Below, one piece after another: positions 16,610-26,153 of a stretch of 33,788 bases of DNA (its first letter is position 1; each line of letters starts with the position of its first letter). Position numbers and translations under genes: made by a program. The notes beneath the pieces are model-generated. The model ran no database searches, was not told where the DNA came from, and saw only the letters and a list, made by a program, of their open reading frames with translations. Source of the DNA: Candidatus Niyogiibacteriota bacterium (GTDB taxonomy: Bacteria; Patescibacteriota; Minisyncoccia; JACROR01); contig JACROR010000020.1 in NCBI GenBank assembly GCA_016214345.1, positions 1 through 33,788 on the forward strand, given 5' to 3'.

Positions 16610-18010
16610 TTATCCAAAAAGCGCTACGGCGCTTTTTACGCGCGTTAAAACCTCGGATCTGCCCAAAACAGCGGCCATTTCAAAAGGCCCGGGAGAATGT
16701 TGTTTACCGCATAGAGATACCCTGAAGGGCCACAATACGTCGCCTCTGCCCTCTTTTTCGGCATACGGCATAATCTCTTTTTCCAAATTTTCTTTGGTAA
16801 AATTACTGTCCAAAACAGAGTCCGCCAAGTCATTTATTTTATTCAAATGTCGCACAATATCAGAAGCGTTCTGTTTCCCCTTCCAACGAAGCATTTCTTT
16901 AGGATAAAAGGGGTTCTGAAAAAAATAATCCACAAATTCCGGCACATCGCTGAATTTAACTATCCGATCCCTTACCAAATCAATGATGCGTGTCCATAAT
17001 TTTTCATTATTTTTAATGATCTCCCGCCACTCTGTCGGCAAAAAATCCGCCGCTATCTTCGCGACATCTCGCGCGTCCATGGATTTTATATATTCCTTGT
17101 TCATCCAATTTAATTTATCAATATCAAAAACCGCGCCCCCTTTCTGAATCCGTTCAAAAGAAAATTCTGCCACTAATTCCTCGCGCGAAAAAATTTCACG
17201 GTCTTCCCGCCCATGCCACCCTAAAAGAGCAATAAAATTTATGAGCGCGTCCGCCACATATCCGTCTTTTTTATATTCATTAATAGAAGTCGCGCCGTCG
17301 CGCTTGGACATCTTTGAACGATCCTTACCCAAAATAAGCGGCAAATGCGCGTAGCGCGGCGCCGGAATATTTAACGCTTGTTGTATCAATACCTGCTTCG
17401 GAGTATTAGGAATGTGATCTTCGCCGCGTATTACATGTGAAATTTGCATTTCATAATCGTCTATTACCACGGCAAAATTATACAAGGGGGCCTGTAGATG
17501 TTTTGCCAGAGAAAAATCTCCCAAAAGCGATGCCTTAAAACTGATCTCGCCGCGAATCATATCATTGAATTTTATATCGCCATCAAAATTATTTTTAAGA
17601 CGAATAATACCGGTATTCGCTCCGCCTTCGCGCCATTCACAAATATGCCGTGGAGCGTCTTTCCGCTTCATTTGCTCTTCTCGTTCACGGGCAAGCTCCT
17701 CCTCGCTGTGCGAACAATAAAAAGCCTTCTTTTCTTCAAGAAGTTTTTTTAAAAATTTCTCGTAAAGTTCCAGGCGTTCCGATTGCCTGTATAATGTTTT
17801 ATTATCCCAATCAATTCCCAACCAACGCAATCCGTCTATTATATCCTTTTCAAATCTCGGATCCGAGCGTTCCAAATCCGTGTCTTCAACGCGCAAAACA
17901 AATTCCCCCTTATTTTGCTTGGCGAAAAGCCAACTAAACAAAGCGGTGCGCGCCGTACCGACATGAAGCATGCCTGTAGGCGAAGGAGCAATACGTGTCC
18001 TAATTTGCAT
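16610..18010 (-). CDS. gltX: Glutamate--tRNA ligase
   Basis: RTRIAPSPTGMLHVGTARTALFSWLFA, FVLRVEDTDLERS, HVIRGEDHIPNTPKQVLI, SKMSKRDGATSI. Confidence 0.96.
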   Translation of the reverse strand: MQIRTRIAPSPTGMLHVGTARTALFSWLFAKQNKGEFVLRVEDTDLERSDPRFEKDIIDGLRWLGIDWDNKTLYRQSERLELYEKFLKKLLEEKKAFYCSHSEEELAREREEQMKRKDAPRHICEWREGGANTGIIRLKNNFDGDIKFNDMIRGEISFKASLLGDFSLAKHLQAPLYNFAVVIDDYEMQISHVIRGEDHIPNTPKQVLIQQALNIPAPRYAHLPLILGKDRSKMSKRDGATSINEYKKDGYVADALINFIALLGWHGREDREIFSREELVAEFSFERIQKGGAVFDIDKLNWMNKEYIKSMDARDVAKIAADFLPTEWREIIKNNEKLWTRIIDLVRDRIVKFSDVPEFVDYFFQNPFYPKEMLRWKGKQNASDIVRHLNKINDLADSVLDSNFTKENLEKEIMPYAEKEGRGDVLWPFRVSLCGKQHSPGPFEMAAVLGRSEVLTRVKSAVALFG

Positions 18011-19130
18011 GTTCCAGCGCCAAATCTATTAATGCGCGGGCGATTTTTTGCGCCGCGTCAATTTTGGCAAAACGCTCTGCCGCGAACTTCATTTCACGCA
18101 ACTTATCTTTGTCACGGAGCAGTTTTTCCACCTCCGAAAGCAAAATATGCGGTTTTAGATTTTTTTCTTCCAAAATGTTTGCCGCGCCGGCTTTCACGAA
18201 AATATACGCATTTTGTCTTTGGTGGTCATTCGCGGACTCTTCCAAAGGAATCAAAATGCTCGGGATCCCCCACGCCGCTATTTCAAAAATCGCTCCAGCG
18301 CCGGAACGCGACAAGATCAGGCTCGTCACCTGCGAAAGATTGCGTAAATCTCCTTCCGATAAAAACGGCGCGGGATGATATCGTTTTGCGTAAGCTGATT
18401 TTTCCAAAATAATTCCAACGCGCTGTTTAATGGATTGAAAATTTGCCGCGCCACACTGATGCACGATATTAAAAGACCCCAAAAGCGACGGCAAAATTTC
18501 CAACACCACATCATTTATGCGCTGCGACCCCTGCGATCCTCCTAAAATAAGAATGGTGGGAATATTTTTTTCCAAATCAAAAACCCGAAGAGCCTCATCT
18601 TTGTTACCTCCGATCAAATTCCGCCTTATGGGATTGCCGACTAAAGCGACTTTTTCCGCCGGAAAATATTCACCGGTATCTTCAAAAGAAATCGCGATGC
18701 GCCTCGCGAAACGCCCAGCCCAACGATTAACTAATCCGGGCGTCGCGTCTGATTCATGCACGAGCATGGGAATGTGAAAAAACACCCCACTCACCAACGC
18801 CGGAAAAGCCGCGTATCCGCCTTTTATAAAAATCGCGTCAGGCATCTCCCAAAACAAACCCCACAAGGCGCGAAGCACGCCCAAACCAGTTTTAAAAACA
18901 TCCACTAAATTCATTAAAGAAAAATATCTTCGTAATTTTCCGGCTGGCGATTTTTTGAAAATTATCCCCTCTTCGCGAAGCATTTCCGCGTCATATGGAG
19001 CATCTGACATCAGGATCAGATCCATGCGGGCTATACGCTCGCGCTCCGCCAATTCACGAAGCGATCTGGCAACAGCTATTATGGGATAAAAATGTCCGCC
19101 GGTCCCTCCTCCGGCAAGTAATATTTTCAT
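18000..19130 (-). CDS. murG: MurG, undecaprenyl-PP-MurNAc-pentapeptide GlcNAc transferase
   Basis: ILLAGGGTGGHFYPIIAVA, FIKGGYAAFPAL, LVHESDATPGLVNR, LILGGSQGSQRIN, SRSGAGAIFEIAAWGIPSILIPLEESANDHQRQNA. Confidence 0.96.
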   Translation of the reverse strand: MKILLAGGGTGGHFYPIIAVARSLRELAERERIARMDLILMSDAPYDAEMLREEGIIFKKSPAGKLRRYFSLMNLVDVFKTGLGVLRALWGLFWEMPDAIFIKGGYAAFPALVSGVFFHIPMLVHESDATPGLVNRWAGRFARRIAISFEDTGEYFPAEKVALVGNPIRRNLIGGNKDEALRVFDLEKNIPTILILGGSQGSQRINDVVLEILPSLLGSFNIVHQCGAANFQSIKQRVGIILEKSAYAKRYHPAPFLSEGDLRNLSQVTSLILSRSGAGAIFEIAAWGIPSILIPLEESANDHQRQNAYIFVKAGAANILEEKNLKPHILLSEVEKLLRDKDKLREMKFAAERFAKIDAAQKIARALIDLALEHAN

Positions 19131-19147
19131 GATTTATTAATAAATAA

Positions 19148-20248
19148 TTACGCCTGGCAATATTTGGAAATATTGAGCGCTATGCCCGCCTCCAAAAGCG
19201 ACAACGCGAGAGACGACCCTCCTTGGCTTATAAAAACCAGGGGCAATCCCGTCAAAGGAAGGAGTCCGATAAGCGCTCCCATATGAATCAATACCTGTAC
19301 TACTATAAGTATAACAATCCCGGACGCCAAAAGTCTACCGAAATTATCCGGCGCATTCCTCGCGATATAAAGTCCGCGCCACAAAAAAAACATAAAAGCG
19401 CCAAGGAGAACCAAACCGCCAAAAAATCCAAATTCCTCGGCTATTACCGCGAAAATAGAATCACCGGTGGATTCCGGCAAATAATCAAATTTCTGCAAGC
19501 TCTTGCCGAATCCGCGTCCGAAAAATCCGCCGGAACCGATCGCTATCAAAGATTGATGCAACTGATACCCCGCGCCGCTCAAATCATACTCCGGGTTGAT
19601 AAAAACTAAAAAGCGCGTTAACCGGTAAGGCTCCAGCGCTACCAAAACGGACAAAAGTATTAACCCCGAAGCTATTAAAAGCAAAATGTGCGATTTTTTA
19701 GCTCCACCTATGAAAAACAAAAGCATGGAGGTAATGGCTATAACCCCGAAAGTTCCTACATCCGGTTCTAAAACAAGCAAAATACCGACTAAGCCAGCCA
19801 TAACGATAAACGGCAACAATCCGAACTTCAAAGATTTTATTTGTTCTTTGCGAGCCGCCATCCATGACGCCAAATACACGACAAACGCGAATTTCATGAA
19901 TTCCGACGGCTGAAAAAAGAAAAATCCTAAATTAAGCCAGCGTTTCGCTCCACCATGGGTAAAACCCAACTGCGGCACGTAAACCAGCAAAAGCAAAACA
20001 ATTCCCGCTAAAAAAAGCGGAAAGGCGATCTTCTGCCAAAACTTATAGTGAGTACGGATGCCGATCCAAAACAAAATACCGCCGATCCCGAAACCAAAGA
20101 TTATCTGGCGGTATAAATAACTGTAAAAACTTTCACCTTCGCGCACCGCGGCGCCGAGCGACGCCGAAGCCAGAGCCAAAAATCCGAACAAAACCAAAAA
20201 AAAGACTGTTCCCAAAAAAAACCTGTCCGCGCTTTTATCTATTCTCAT
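19148..20248 (-). CDS. ftsW: Lipid II polymerase/flippase FtsW (SEDS family)
   Basis: YRQIIFGFGIG, GGAKRWLNLGFFFFQPSEFMKFA, VLEPDVGTFGVIA, GAGYQLHQSLIAIGSGGFFGRGFGKSLQKFDYLPESTGDSIFAVIAEEFGF. Confidence 0.95.
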   Translation of the reverse strand: MRIDKSADRFFLGTVFFLVLFGFLALASASLGAAVREGESFYSYLYRQIIFGFGIGGILFWIGIRTHYKFWQKIAFPLFLAGIVLLLLVYVPQLGFTHGGAKRWLNLGFFFFQPSEFMKFAFVVYLASWMAARKEQIKSLKFGLLPFIVMAGLVGILLVLEPDVGTFGVIAITSMLLFFIGGAKKSHILLLIASGLILLSVLVALEPYRLTRFLVFINPEYDLSGAGYQLHQSLIAIGSGGFFGRGFGKSLQKFDYLPESTGDSIFAVIAEEFGFFGGLVLLGAFMFFLWRGLYIARNAPDNFGRLLASGIVILIVVQVLIHMGALIGLLPLTGLPLVFISQGGSSLALSLLEAGIALNISKYCQA

Positions 20249-21834
20249 CCTTTTTTAACAACTTGACCGTTTAAATTATCACCGTTAAAAAGCGCGTTCT
20301 CTATCACGGGACGGCCGTTAACCAACACCCATTCCATTCCTTCCGCGAACAAAAACGGATTGGAATAGGTGGCGACATCGCGCACGCGCTCCGGATCAAA
20401 CACGACCACATCCGCCATGTATCCTTTTTCCAGCACTCCCCTATTTTTCAATCCCAAAATTGACGCGGGCAAGCCGCTCATTTTATAAACCGCCTCCTCC
20501 CAGCTCAAAAGTTTTTTCTCTTTTACGAATTCCTCCAAAACACGGGGGAAGGCGCCAAAAGACCTGGGATGCGGCAAGTCGCGTTCAAGGCCATCACCTC
20601 GTCTGTTGTATCCCACGCCATCGGACGCTACGGCAGAAGACTCCCAGGACAAAAATTTCGCCAAATTATCCGGATTGATCACTTCATTGAAAATTCCCAC
20701 TCGCAGGTCATTTATATCCAAAAGATCCAGCATCACATCCTCGGGACGCTTGCCCGCGTTATCCGCCAACCGCGAAACGCTCTTTCCCATTACATCCGCC
20801 GCGCCACCACCCACGGATGCTATAACTATACGCTCATAATGAAGCGTCATATCAACAAGCGACGCCACCAAAAGTTTTCGTTTCTCCGGAGTACGTATGA
20901 GCTCCAAGATTTCTTTTTGCCCGCCCGCGAGAGCCCAGGTCGGCAAAAGCATGAATAAATTTGACCCCGTGCTTATATACGGAAAAACATCCGCGCTTAC
21001 TGCGAGGCCCTCTTTTTTTGCTTCATCCAAAAGAGACACCACATCTTCCGCGTGTTCCCATGCCCGGCGACCCACGGCTTTTAAATGTGAAATGTGGCAC
21101 GAAGCGCCCTCTTTTCGCGTAAAACCTATTAATTGCGACAAAGACGGCAAAATATTTACGCCCTCGTCTTTCAAATGATGCTTAGCCAGCGCGTTATTTT
21201 CTGCCACAACTTGTAAAAGCGCGTCTATTTCCTCATCGCTTGCCATCTCGCCATAAGCGGCGCCCAAACTTGTGGACATTCCAAAGGCTCCGGCTTTGAG
21301 TGATCGCGAGAGCAAAAGCCGCATCTGATCTACTTCCGTCTGATTAGGAATGCGGCTTTCCAGACCTAAAACGCCTTTTCGCAAAGTTCCGTGTCCGACC
21401 AATGTCCCGAAATTAACGCCAAATTTATGCCCTTCCAATTCTTTTAAAAATTCGTCCATTCCCTGCCAATTGATATTTATTTGTGAAATATCAACCCAAC
21501 GTTCAATACCCTGAATGTCTCCGCCGGAAACCAATGGCGCGAGAGACGCGCCGCAATTTCCTCCCAATATGGTAGTAACTCCCTGGCGAAGCAAGCTCTC
21601 TTGGCTCGGATCCAAAAAAAGCCGCCAATGCGTGTCGGAATGATTGGTGAGGTCCACAAAACCGGGGGCGACATATTTGCCGGACGCGTCTATTTCCATA
21701 AGACCGGAAGCGCCGCCCGGCTCTCCCACGAATTTAATTTTATTACCGTCAATACCAACATCGGCGCGGCGTATCGCTCCACGCTTACCATCCAATACCA
21801 TGCCGCCTTTGATCAAAATATCATAACGAGCCAT
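20245..21834 (-). CDS. N-acyl-D-amino-acid deacylase / D-aminoacylase-like amidohydrolase
   Basis: DILIKGGMVLDG, APGFVDLTNHSDTH, LLRQGVTTILGGNCGASLAPL, KHLKDEG, CHISHLKAVG, GYMADVVVFDPERVRDVATYSNP. Confidence 0.9.
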   Translation of the reverse strand: MARYDILIKGGMVLDGKRGAIRRADVGIDGNKIKFVGEPGGASGLMEIDASGKYVAPGFVDLTNHSDTHWRLFLDPSQESLLRQGVTTILGGNCGASLAPLVSGGDIQGIERWVDISQININWQGMDEFLKELEGHKFGVNFGTLVGHGTLRKGVLGLESRIPNQTEVDQMRLLLSRSLKAGAFGMSTSLGAAYGEMASDEEIDALLQVVAENNALAKHHLKDEGVNILPSLSQLIGFTRKEGASCHISHLKAVGRRAWEHAEDVVSLLDEAKKEGLAVSADVFPYISTGSNLFMLLPTWALAGGQKEILELIRTPEKRKLLVASLVDMTLHYERIVIASVGGGAADVMGKSVSRLADNAGKRPEDVMLDLLDINDLRVGIFNEVINPDNLAKFLSWESSAVASDGVGYNRRGDGLERDLPHPRSFGAFPRVLEEFVKEKKLLSWEEAVYKMSGLPASILGLKNRGVLEKGYMADVVVFDPERVRDVATYSNPFLFAEGMEWVLVNGRPVIENALFNGDNLNGQVVKKG

Positions 21835-22125
21835 AAATAAATTAGTGCCTAATTTTTAATCCGCCAACTGACAGATTAGAAATAATATAACCCTGATTAA
21901 ATTATACAACATTACCGCGCTACGCAAAATGGAAAACTGCCGCTAAATTAGTGGGCAAGTTATGATGTATAAAAATTATTTGCGGTCCCAACCGGAGAAT
22001 CCTTTGCCTTATATGGGCAAAGCCCGGGATTATGCTATGCCTGTGGCATACAGCATAACCCTTCGACTCCCCACGCAAGCCAAGCAGTTGGCTTACTATG
22101 GAACCTTCGTTCGCTTCGCTCACTT

Positions 22126-22198
22126 CGGTCCCATGGGGAGTCGAACCCCAGTTTTATGGATGAGAACCATATGTCCTAGGCCACTAGACGATGGGACC
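22126..22198 (-). tRNA. tRNA-Glu (anticodon CTC)
   Basis: Minus strand folds as GGTCCCA/TGGGACC acceptor, TATGG-TTCTCAT-CCATA anticodon arm, TGGGG-TTCGACT-CCCCA T arm; no encoded CCA. Confidence 0.93.
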
Positions 22199-22288
22199 GT
22201 GCATTGATTATTATAACAAAATTTAGTATAATAATCCCAAATATAGTAGCATTTTGACAATCACCGTTCAACCAATCAAGGAGGAACT

Positions 22289-22669
22289 ATGGAGATCTGG
22301 ACCCGACAAAATACCGGCGAAAAACATGTCTGGAAAAAACAGCCATTCGGCAATTTCCCCGATAAAAATAAAAGCTTAAGAGAGGCCGTTCTAGAACACT
22401 TGGAATACCGTAACAATGGCCAATATCCGGAAATATATTGGATCGTATTTTCCGCGAAAGAAGAAGAAAAAATGAACGCTCTGGCAATGTTAGTAATGCC
22501 TTACCAGATACTCGCGCCTTATCCGGCAGCCGAAACTTTTTTAAAATATTTGCTTGATTTTGTTGACCGCATGCACGCTAGCGCGCCCGTGGTCGTGTAT
22601 ATATCCGAAAATCCGAATGAATTTGTGGTTCCCCCGTTTCGGCTGGCACTCATGTTCAGAATAAAATAA
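22289..22669 (+). CDS. Hypothetical protein, 126 aa, isolated plus-strand gene
   Basis: Strong Shine-Dalgarno AAGGAGGAACTATGG directly upstream and a rho-independent terminator directly downstream. Confidence 0.72.
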   Translation: MEIWTRQNTGEKHVWKKQPFGNFPDKNKSLREAVLEHLEYRNNGQYPEIYWIVFSAKEEEKMNALAMLVMPYQILAPYPAAETFLKYLLDFVDRMHASAPVVVYISENPNEFVVPPFRLALMFRIK

Positions 22670-22674
22670 TGATC

Positions 22675-22705
22675 AAAAATCTGCCGTTTGAAACGGCAGA
22701 TTTTT
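22675..22705. terminator. Bidirectional rho-independent terminator
   Basis: AAAAATCTGCCGTTT-g-AAACGGCAGATTTTT perfect 15-bp arms; lies between convergent orphan gene and murF. Confidence 0.85.
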
Positions 22706-22718
22706 TATAATAAATTTT

Positions 22719-24026
22719 TTATTTTTTACTTTTCCAAAAAGCATCTTGACGGACCAGCAATTTATCGGCATTTTCCGGGTGCAACATAACTTCTTCCACC
22801 ACCCGTTCCATTCGCATGCTCTGCGAGCCTTTCACCAAGATCAAATCGCCGTCCTCCATAATCTTTTGTAATTTCAATCCCGCCTCCGTGGAATCGGAAA
22901 ACTCAAAAATATGCCCAACCTCAAATCCCCCCTCCCTCGCCTCTTCGGCGATAAATTTTGAACGCGGACCAACCACCAATAAAATGTCTATGATATTTTT
23001 TAACCGCTTTCCGATCTCTTTATGCGCCTCAATGGTAAATTTCCCCAATTCCAACATATCACCCAACACGGCGATTTTTCTTTTGGCCGGAATATCGCGC
23101 AAAGTATCTATCGCGGCATGCAGCGCCTGCGGAGAAGAATTGTAAGTATCATCCAAAAGGATCGCCCCTTTTATGCCTTCAATTAGTTTCAGTCGTCCTG
23201 GCGGAGAGTCATAGAGCGACAACGCTTCGGATATCTCTATCAGATTCATGCCTTCCGCCAAGCCCACGGCAATCGCGGCAAGCGCCGCGTAGACCTGCTG
23301 TCTGCCGAAAACCCCGTGAATGCGAACCGGCACCGTCGCCCCCTGATGATCTACTTTGAAAGACACGCCCAAAGGGATCGCCCTTCCTCCATCTTCTTGA
23401 TAAATAACCTGATAATTGGACGCCCTGACATCGGCATGTTCTCCGAATCCGAAAGTCAAAACCTGGCTTCGCGTCTTTTCTTTCATATCATAAACGGTCG
23501 CGTCATCAAAGTTGAGAATGGCCCAATCACGCACGCCCAAAAAACGCAAAATCTTAGCCTTCTCCCGCGCCACTGCCTCTGAACCGGCGAAAAATTCAAT
23601 ATGCACCGGCACTTCGCCGATTGCCGTAACCACGGCAATATCCGGCGTAACCAAATCTTCCATGCGCGCGATATCGCCCGGCCGATCCACACCCATCTCC
23701 AACACCAGCGTTTTGGGGTATTCTTCTTTGCGCGTAAATACCTGCTTAAAGCCATTCCATAAAACCAAAAGCCAGCCAATGGGCGAAGACCACGCGGTTT
23801 TTTGTCCCAAAATATCCAAAGGCACGCCCAATTCGCTATTGTAACTTTTCCCACTCGCCCGCACGGACGAGGTCTTGCTCAAAACAGCGGCAATAGCGCC
23901 CTTAGTGGAAGTTTTGCCGACACTGCCGGTAATGGCAATAACCCGCGGATGGTATTTTTTCATCACCAGCTCCGCTTCGATCCGCAAAATCTTCGTTATG
24001 ATTAATTTTATCGCTGATTTAAACAT
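22719..24026 (-). CDS. murF: UDP-N-acetylmuramoyl-tripeptide--D-alanyl-D-alanine ligase MurF
   Basis: VIAITGSVGKTSTKGAIAAVL, TLVLEMGVDRPGDIARM, LNFDDATVYDM, LLDDTYNSSPQALHAAID, AVLGDMLELG, LVKGSQSMRMERVVEEV. Confidence 0.94.
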   Translation of the reverse strand: MFKSAIKLIITKILRIEAELVMKKYHPRVIAITGSVGKTSTKGAIAAVLSKTSSVRASGKSYNSELGVPLDILGQKTAWSSPIGWLLVLWNGFKQVFTRKEEYPKTLVLEMGVDRPGDIARMEDLVTPDIAVVTAIGEVPVHIEFFAGSEAVAREKAKILRFLGVRDWAILNFDDATVYDMKEKTRSQVLTFGFGEHADVRASNYQVIYQEDGGRAIPLGVSFKVDHQGATVPVRIHGVFGRQQVYAALAAIAVGLAEGMNLIEISEALSLYDSPPGRLKLIEGIKGAILLDDTYNSSPQALHAAIDTLRDIPAKRKIAVLGDMLELGKFTIEAHKEIGKRLKNIIDILLVVGPRSKFIAEEAREGGFEVGHIFEFSDSTEAGLKLQKIMEDGDLILVKGSQSMRMERVVEEVMLHPENADKLLVRQDAFWKSKK

Positions 24027-24070
24027 TGGATTCTCCCTACTCTTATTTTACAACAATTTTAACGTTAATC

Positions 24071-25795
24071 TTATCTGTCCGGCAAAATCTGATAATAATT
24101 CAATAAAAAATGCATGGCATCCATAAAAGTCGCGGTCAATGATTGAGAAGCATACCTGACTCCCTGCGGTTTTTCAAGGTAAAGAAATATCAAAAATTTA
24201 GGGTCAAATCCCGGGGCGTAACCAAAAAACGTATGCACCATTTCGTCAGAATACCCTCCGCCGCCCGATTTAGGAATAAACGCCGTGCCGGTTTTAGCGG
24301 CCATAGTATAATGAGGATCTTTCACCGTACCGCCCGCCAGCGCTTCATCCACCACGCGAACCAACATGCGGTTTATGATTTCGGAAGTTTCTTTTTTCAA
24401 AACACGGCGAACTTCTGTTGGTTTTGTAATCTCGTCCGGTTGTCCAGGTTTGATAATTCTGTCCACTATATACGGCTTCATAATGACCCCGCCGTTCGCC
24501 AACGCGGAAAAGGCGCGCGCCGCGCCAAGAGCGGTCACCGAAATCCCCTGGCCGTAGGACGCGGTGGCGTATTCAATATCGCGATTCGTATCCAAATTGG
24601 ACATGCTTCCCACCACTTCATCGGGCAACTCAATGCCCGTCTTTTCATCAAGCCCGTAATTAACCATATAATCGTAAAAATTTTCCTTGCCCAGCTGTTG
24701 CATGGCAAAAACCGCGCCAGTATTCAAAGACTCATCCAAAACTTTTTGCATATCAACTTCTCCCCTGCCTTTTCCGTCGTAATTCGCTATGCGTCTGCCG
24801 TTTAACACCAAAAATCCGTAATCGTGGTATTTAGTTTCCGGAGTAATAACGCCCCGGTCTATCGCCGCGGCGAGCGTCAGCGGCTTAAATACCGAGCCTA
24901 TTTCGTAAACTTTTTCTACCGACGGATTCATGAAAGCATTGATATTTTTGGTGTCCTGATAATTATTGGGATCAAAATCGGGCAAGGCCGCCATGGCAAG
25001 AATTTTTCCGGTGGACGGCTCAATCACTATGCCGCCCGCGCTCTCCGCACTCCACTTTTTTTTGACGTCACTTAACGCTTTTTCTAAAAACAATTGCGCG
25101 TCTATGTTCAAGGTGAGCACTATATCATTACCTTCTTCCGGCGCTTCAAATATTCTTTTCCACAGATCAATCAAAAAACCCTGCGCTGAACGCGCGCCCT
25201 GCGCATATCCGCCCTTACCCGACAATTGGCCGTCAAAATACCGCTCTATGCCGTACCGCCCCTCCAATTTATCGCCATTATAACCTACAAATCCAATCAC
25301 TTGAGACGCCGCCTCGCCCGCCGGATAATAACGCCACTCTGCCGGCACAATACCTACTCCTTCAATGTTCAAATTTTTAATTTTCTCAGCCGGTTCGCGG
25401 CCCACATGAGAAACTATAATTTCATACGGATCATCTTTTTTTGCCAAACGCCCCATAAAATAATCGCGATCCATAGTTATTATTCCGCTAATTCGCTCAA
25501 ATAAAGCATCCGTGTCCGCGCGCCTGTCATTTAACATCTTCGGATTAACATAAATGTCATATCCCTCTTTAACGCCGGCGACCGCGACGCGCTCACCTTC
25601 TTTGTTCTGAATATAAATACTGCCGCGGCGCGGAGCCAGTTCCTTGGAATAATTATGCTGACGACCGGCCAGCACTTGATAATAATCTCCCGACACAATC
25701 TGTAAAAAAAACAAGCGGGTCATAACCAGGCCGGCCGCGGATACTAAAATTATAAATATCCATTTAATTCTTCCGACGCTCGTTCTATGCATCAC
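24071..25795 (-). CDS. ftsI: Penicillin-binding protein FtsI-like (division transpeptidase)
   Basis: APRRGSIYIQNKEG, EIGSVFKPLTLAAAID (SxxK), DESLNTGAVF (SxN), AAKTGTAFIPKSGGGGYSDEMVHTFFGYAPG (KTG). Confidence 0.93.
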   Translation of the reverse strand: MMHRTSVGRIKWIFIILVSAAGLVMTRLFFLQIVSGDYYQVLAGRQHNYSKELAPRRGSIYIQNKEGERVAVAGVKEGYDIYVNPKMLNDRRADTDALFERISGIITMDRDYFMGRLAKKDDPYEIIVSHVGREPAEKIKNLNIEGVGIVPAEWRYYPAGEAASQVIGFVGYNGDKLEGRYGIERYFDGQLSGKGGYAQGARSAQGFLIDLWKRIFEAPEEGNDIVLTLNIDAQLFLEKALSDVKKKWSAESAGGIVIEPSTGKILAMAALPDFDPNNYQDTKNINAFMNPSVEKVYEIGSVFKPLTLAAAIDRGVITPETKYHDYGFLVLNGRRIANYDGKGRGEVDMQKVLDESLNTGAVFAMQQLGKENFYDYMVNYGLDEKTGIELPDEVVGSMSNLDTNRDIEYATASYGQGISVTALGAARAFSALANGGVIMKPYIVDRIIKPGQPDEITKPTEVRRVLKKETSEIINRMLVRVVDEALAGGTVKDPHYTMAAKTGTAFIPKSGGGGYSDEMVHTFFGYAPGFDPKFLIFLYLEKPQGVRYASQSLTATFMDAMHFLLNYYQILPDR

Positions 25796-26133
25796 CTCAT
25801 GGAAACATTAATAATGGCCAGCTTACCATCCTCCGCCGTCACAAAATGAGGGCTGTCAACCTGAACAAGCCCATATTTTTCCGCCGTTCCATTATTCAAA
25901 GAAGTGAGTTTTTGTATATAAACAGATTCAACGCCCTGATAAGCGCTCCGCGTCAAATTCAATTCAGAAGAAAGACGCCCTTCCGCGTACCCCTCGGAAA
26001 GCCGCATATTTACGAAATATATGTAAAGTACGGAAAGTAATGCCAAAGACGCGACCAATAACCACATCAGAAAAATCAGCTGTGTTTCATTTTTATTTTT
26101 TATGTTATTTATGATTTTCTGATCTATGGTCAT
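25792..26133 (-). CDS. FtsL-like small bitopic membrane protein
   Basis: 113 aa, one TM, position between rsmH and ftsI; overlaps ftsI start by 4 nt. Confidence 0.65.
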   Translation of the reverse strand: MTIDQKIINNIKNKNETQLIFLMWLLVASLALLSVLYIYFVNMRLSEGYAEGRLSSELNLTRSAYQGVESVYIQKLTSLNNGTAEKYGLVQVDSPHFVTAEDGKLAIINVSMR

Positions 26134-26153
26134 TTTATTTTTTATTGATAGTT

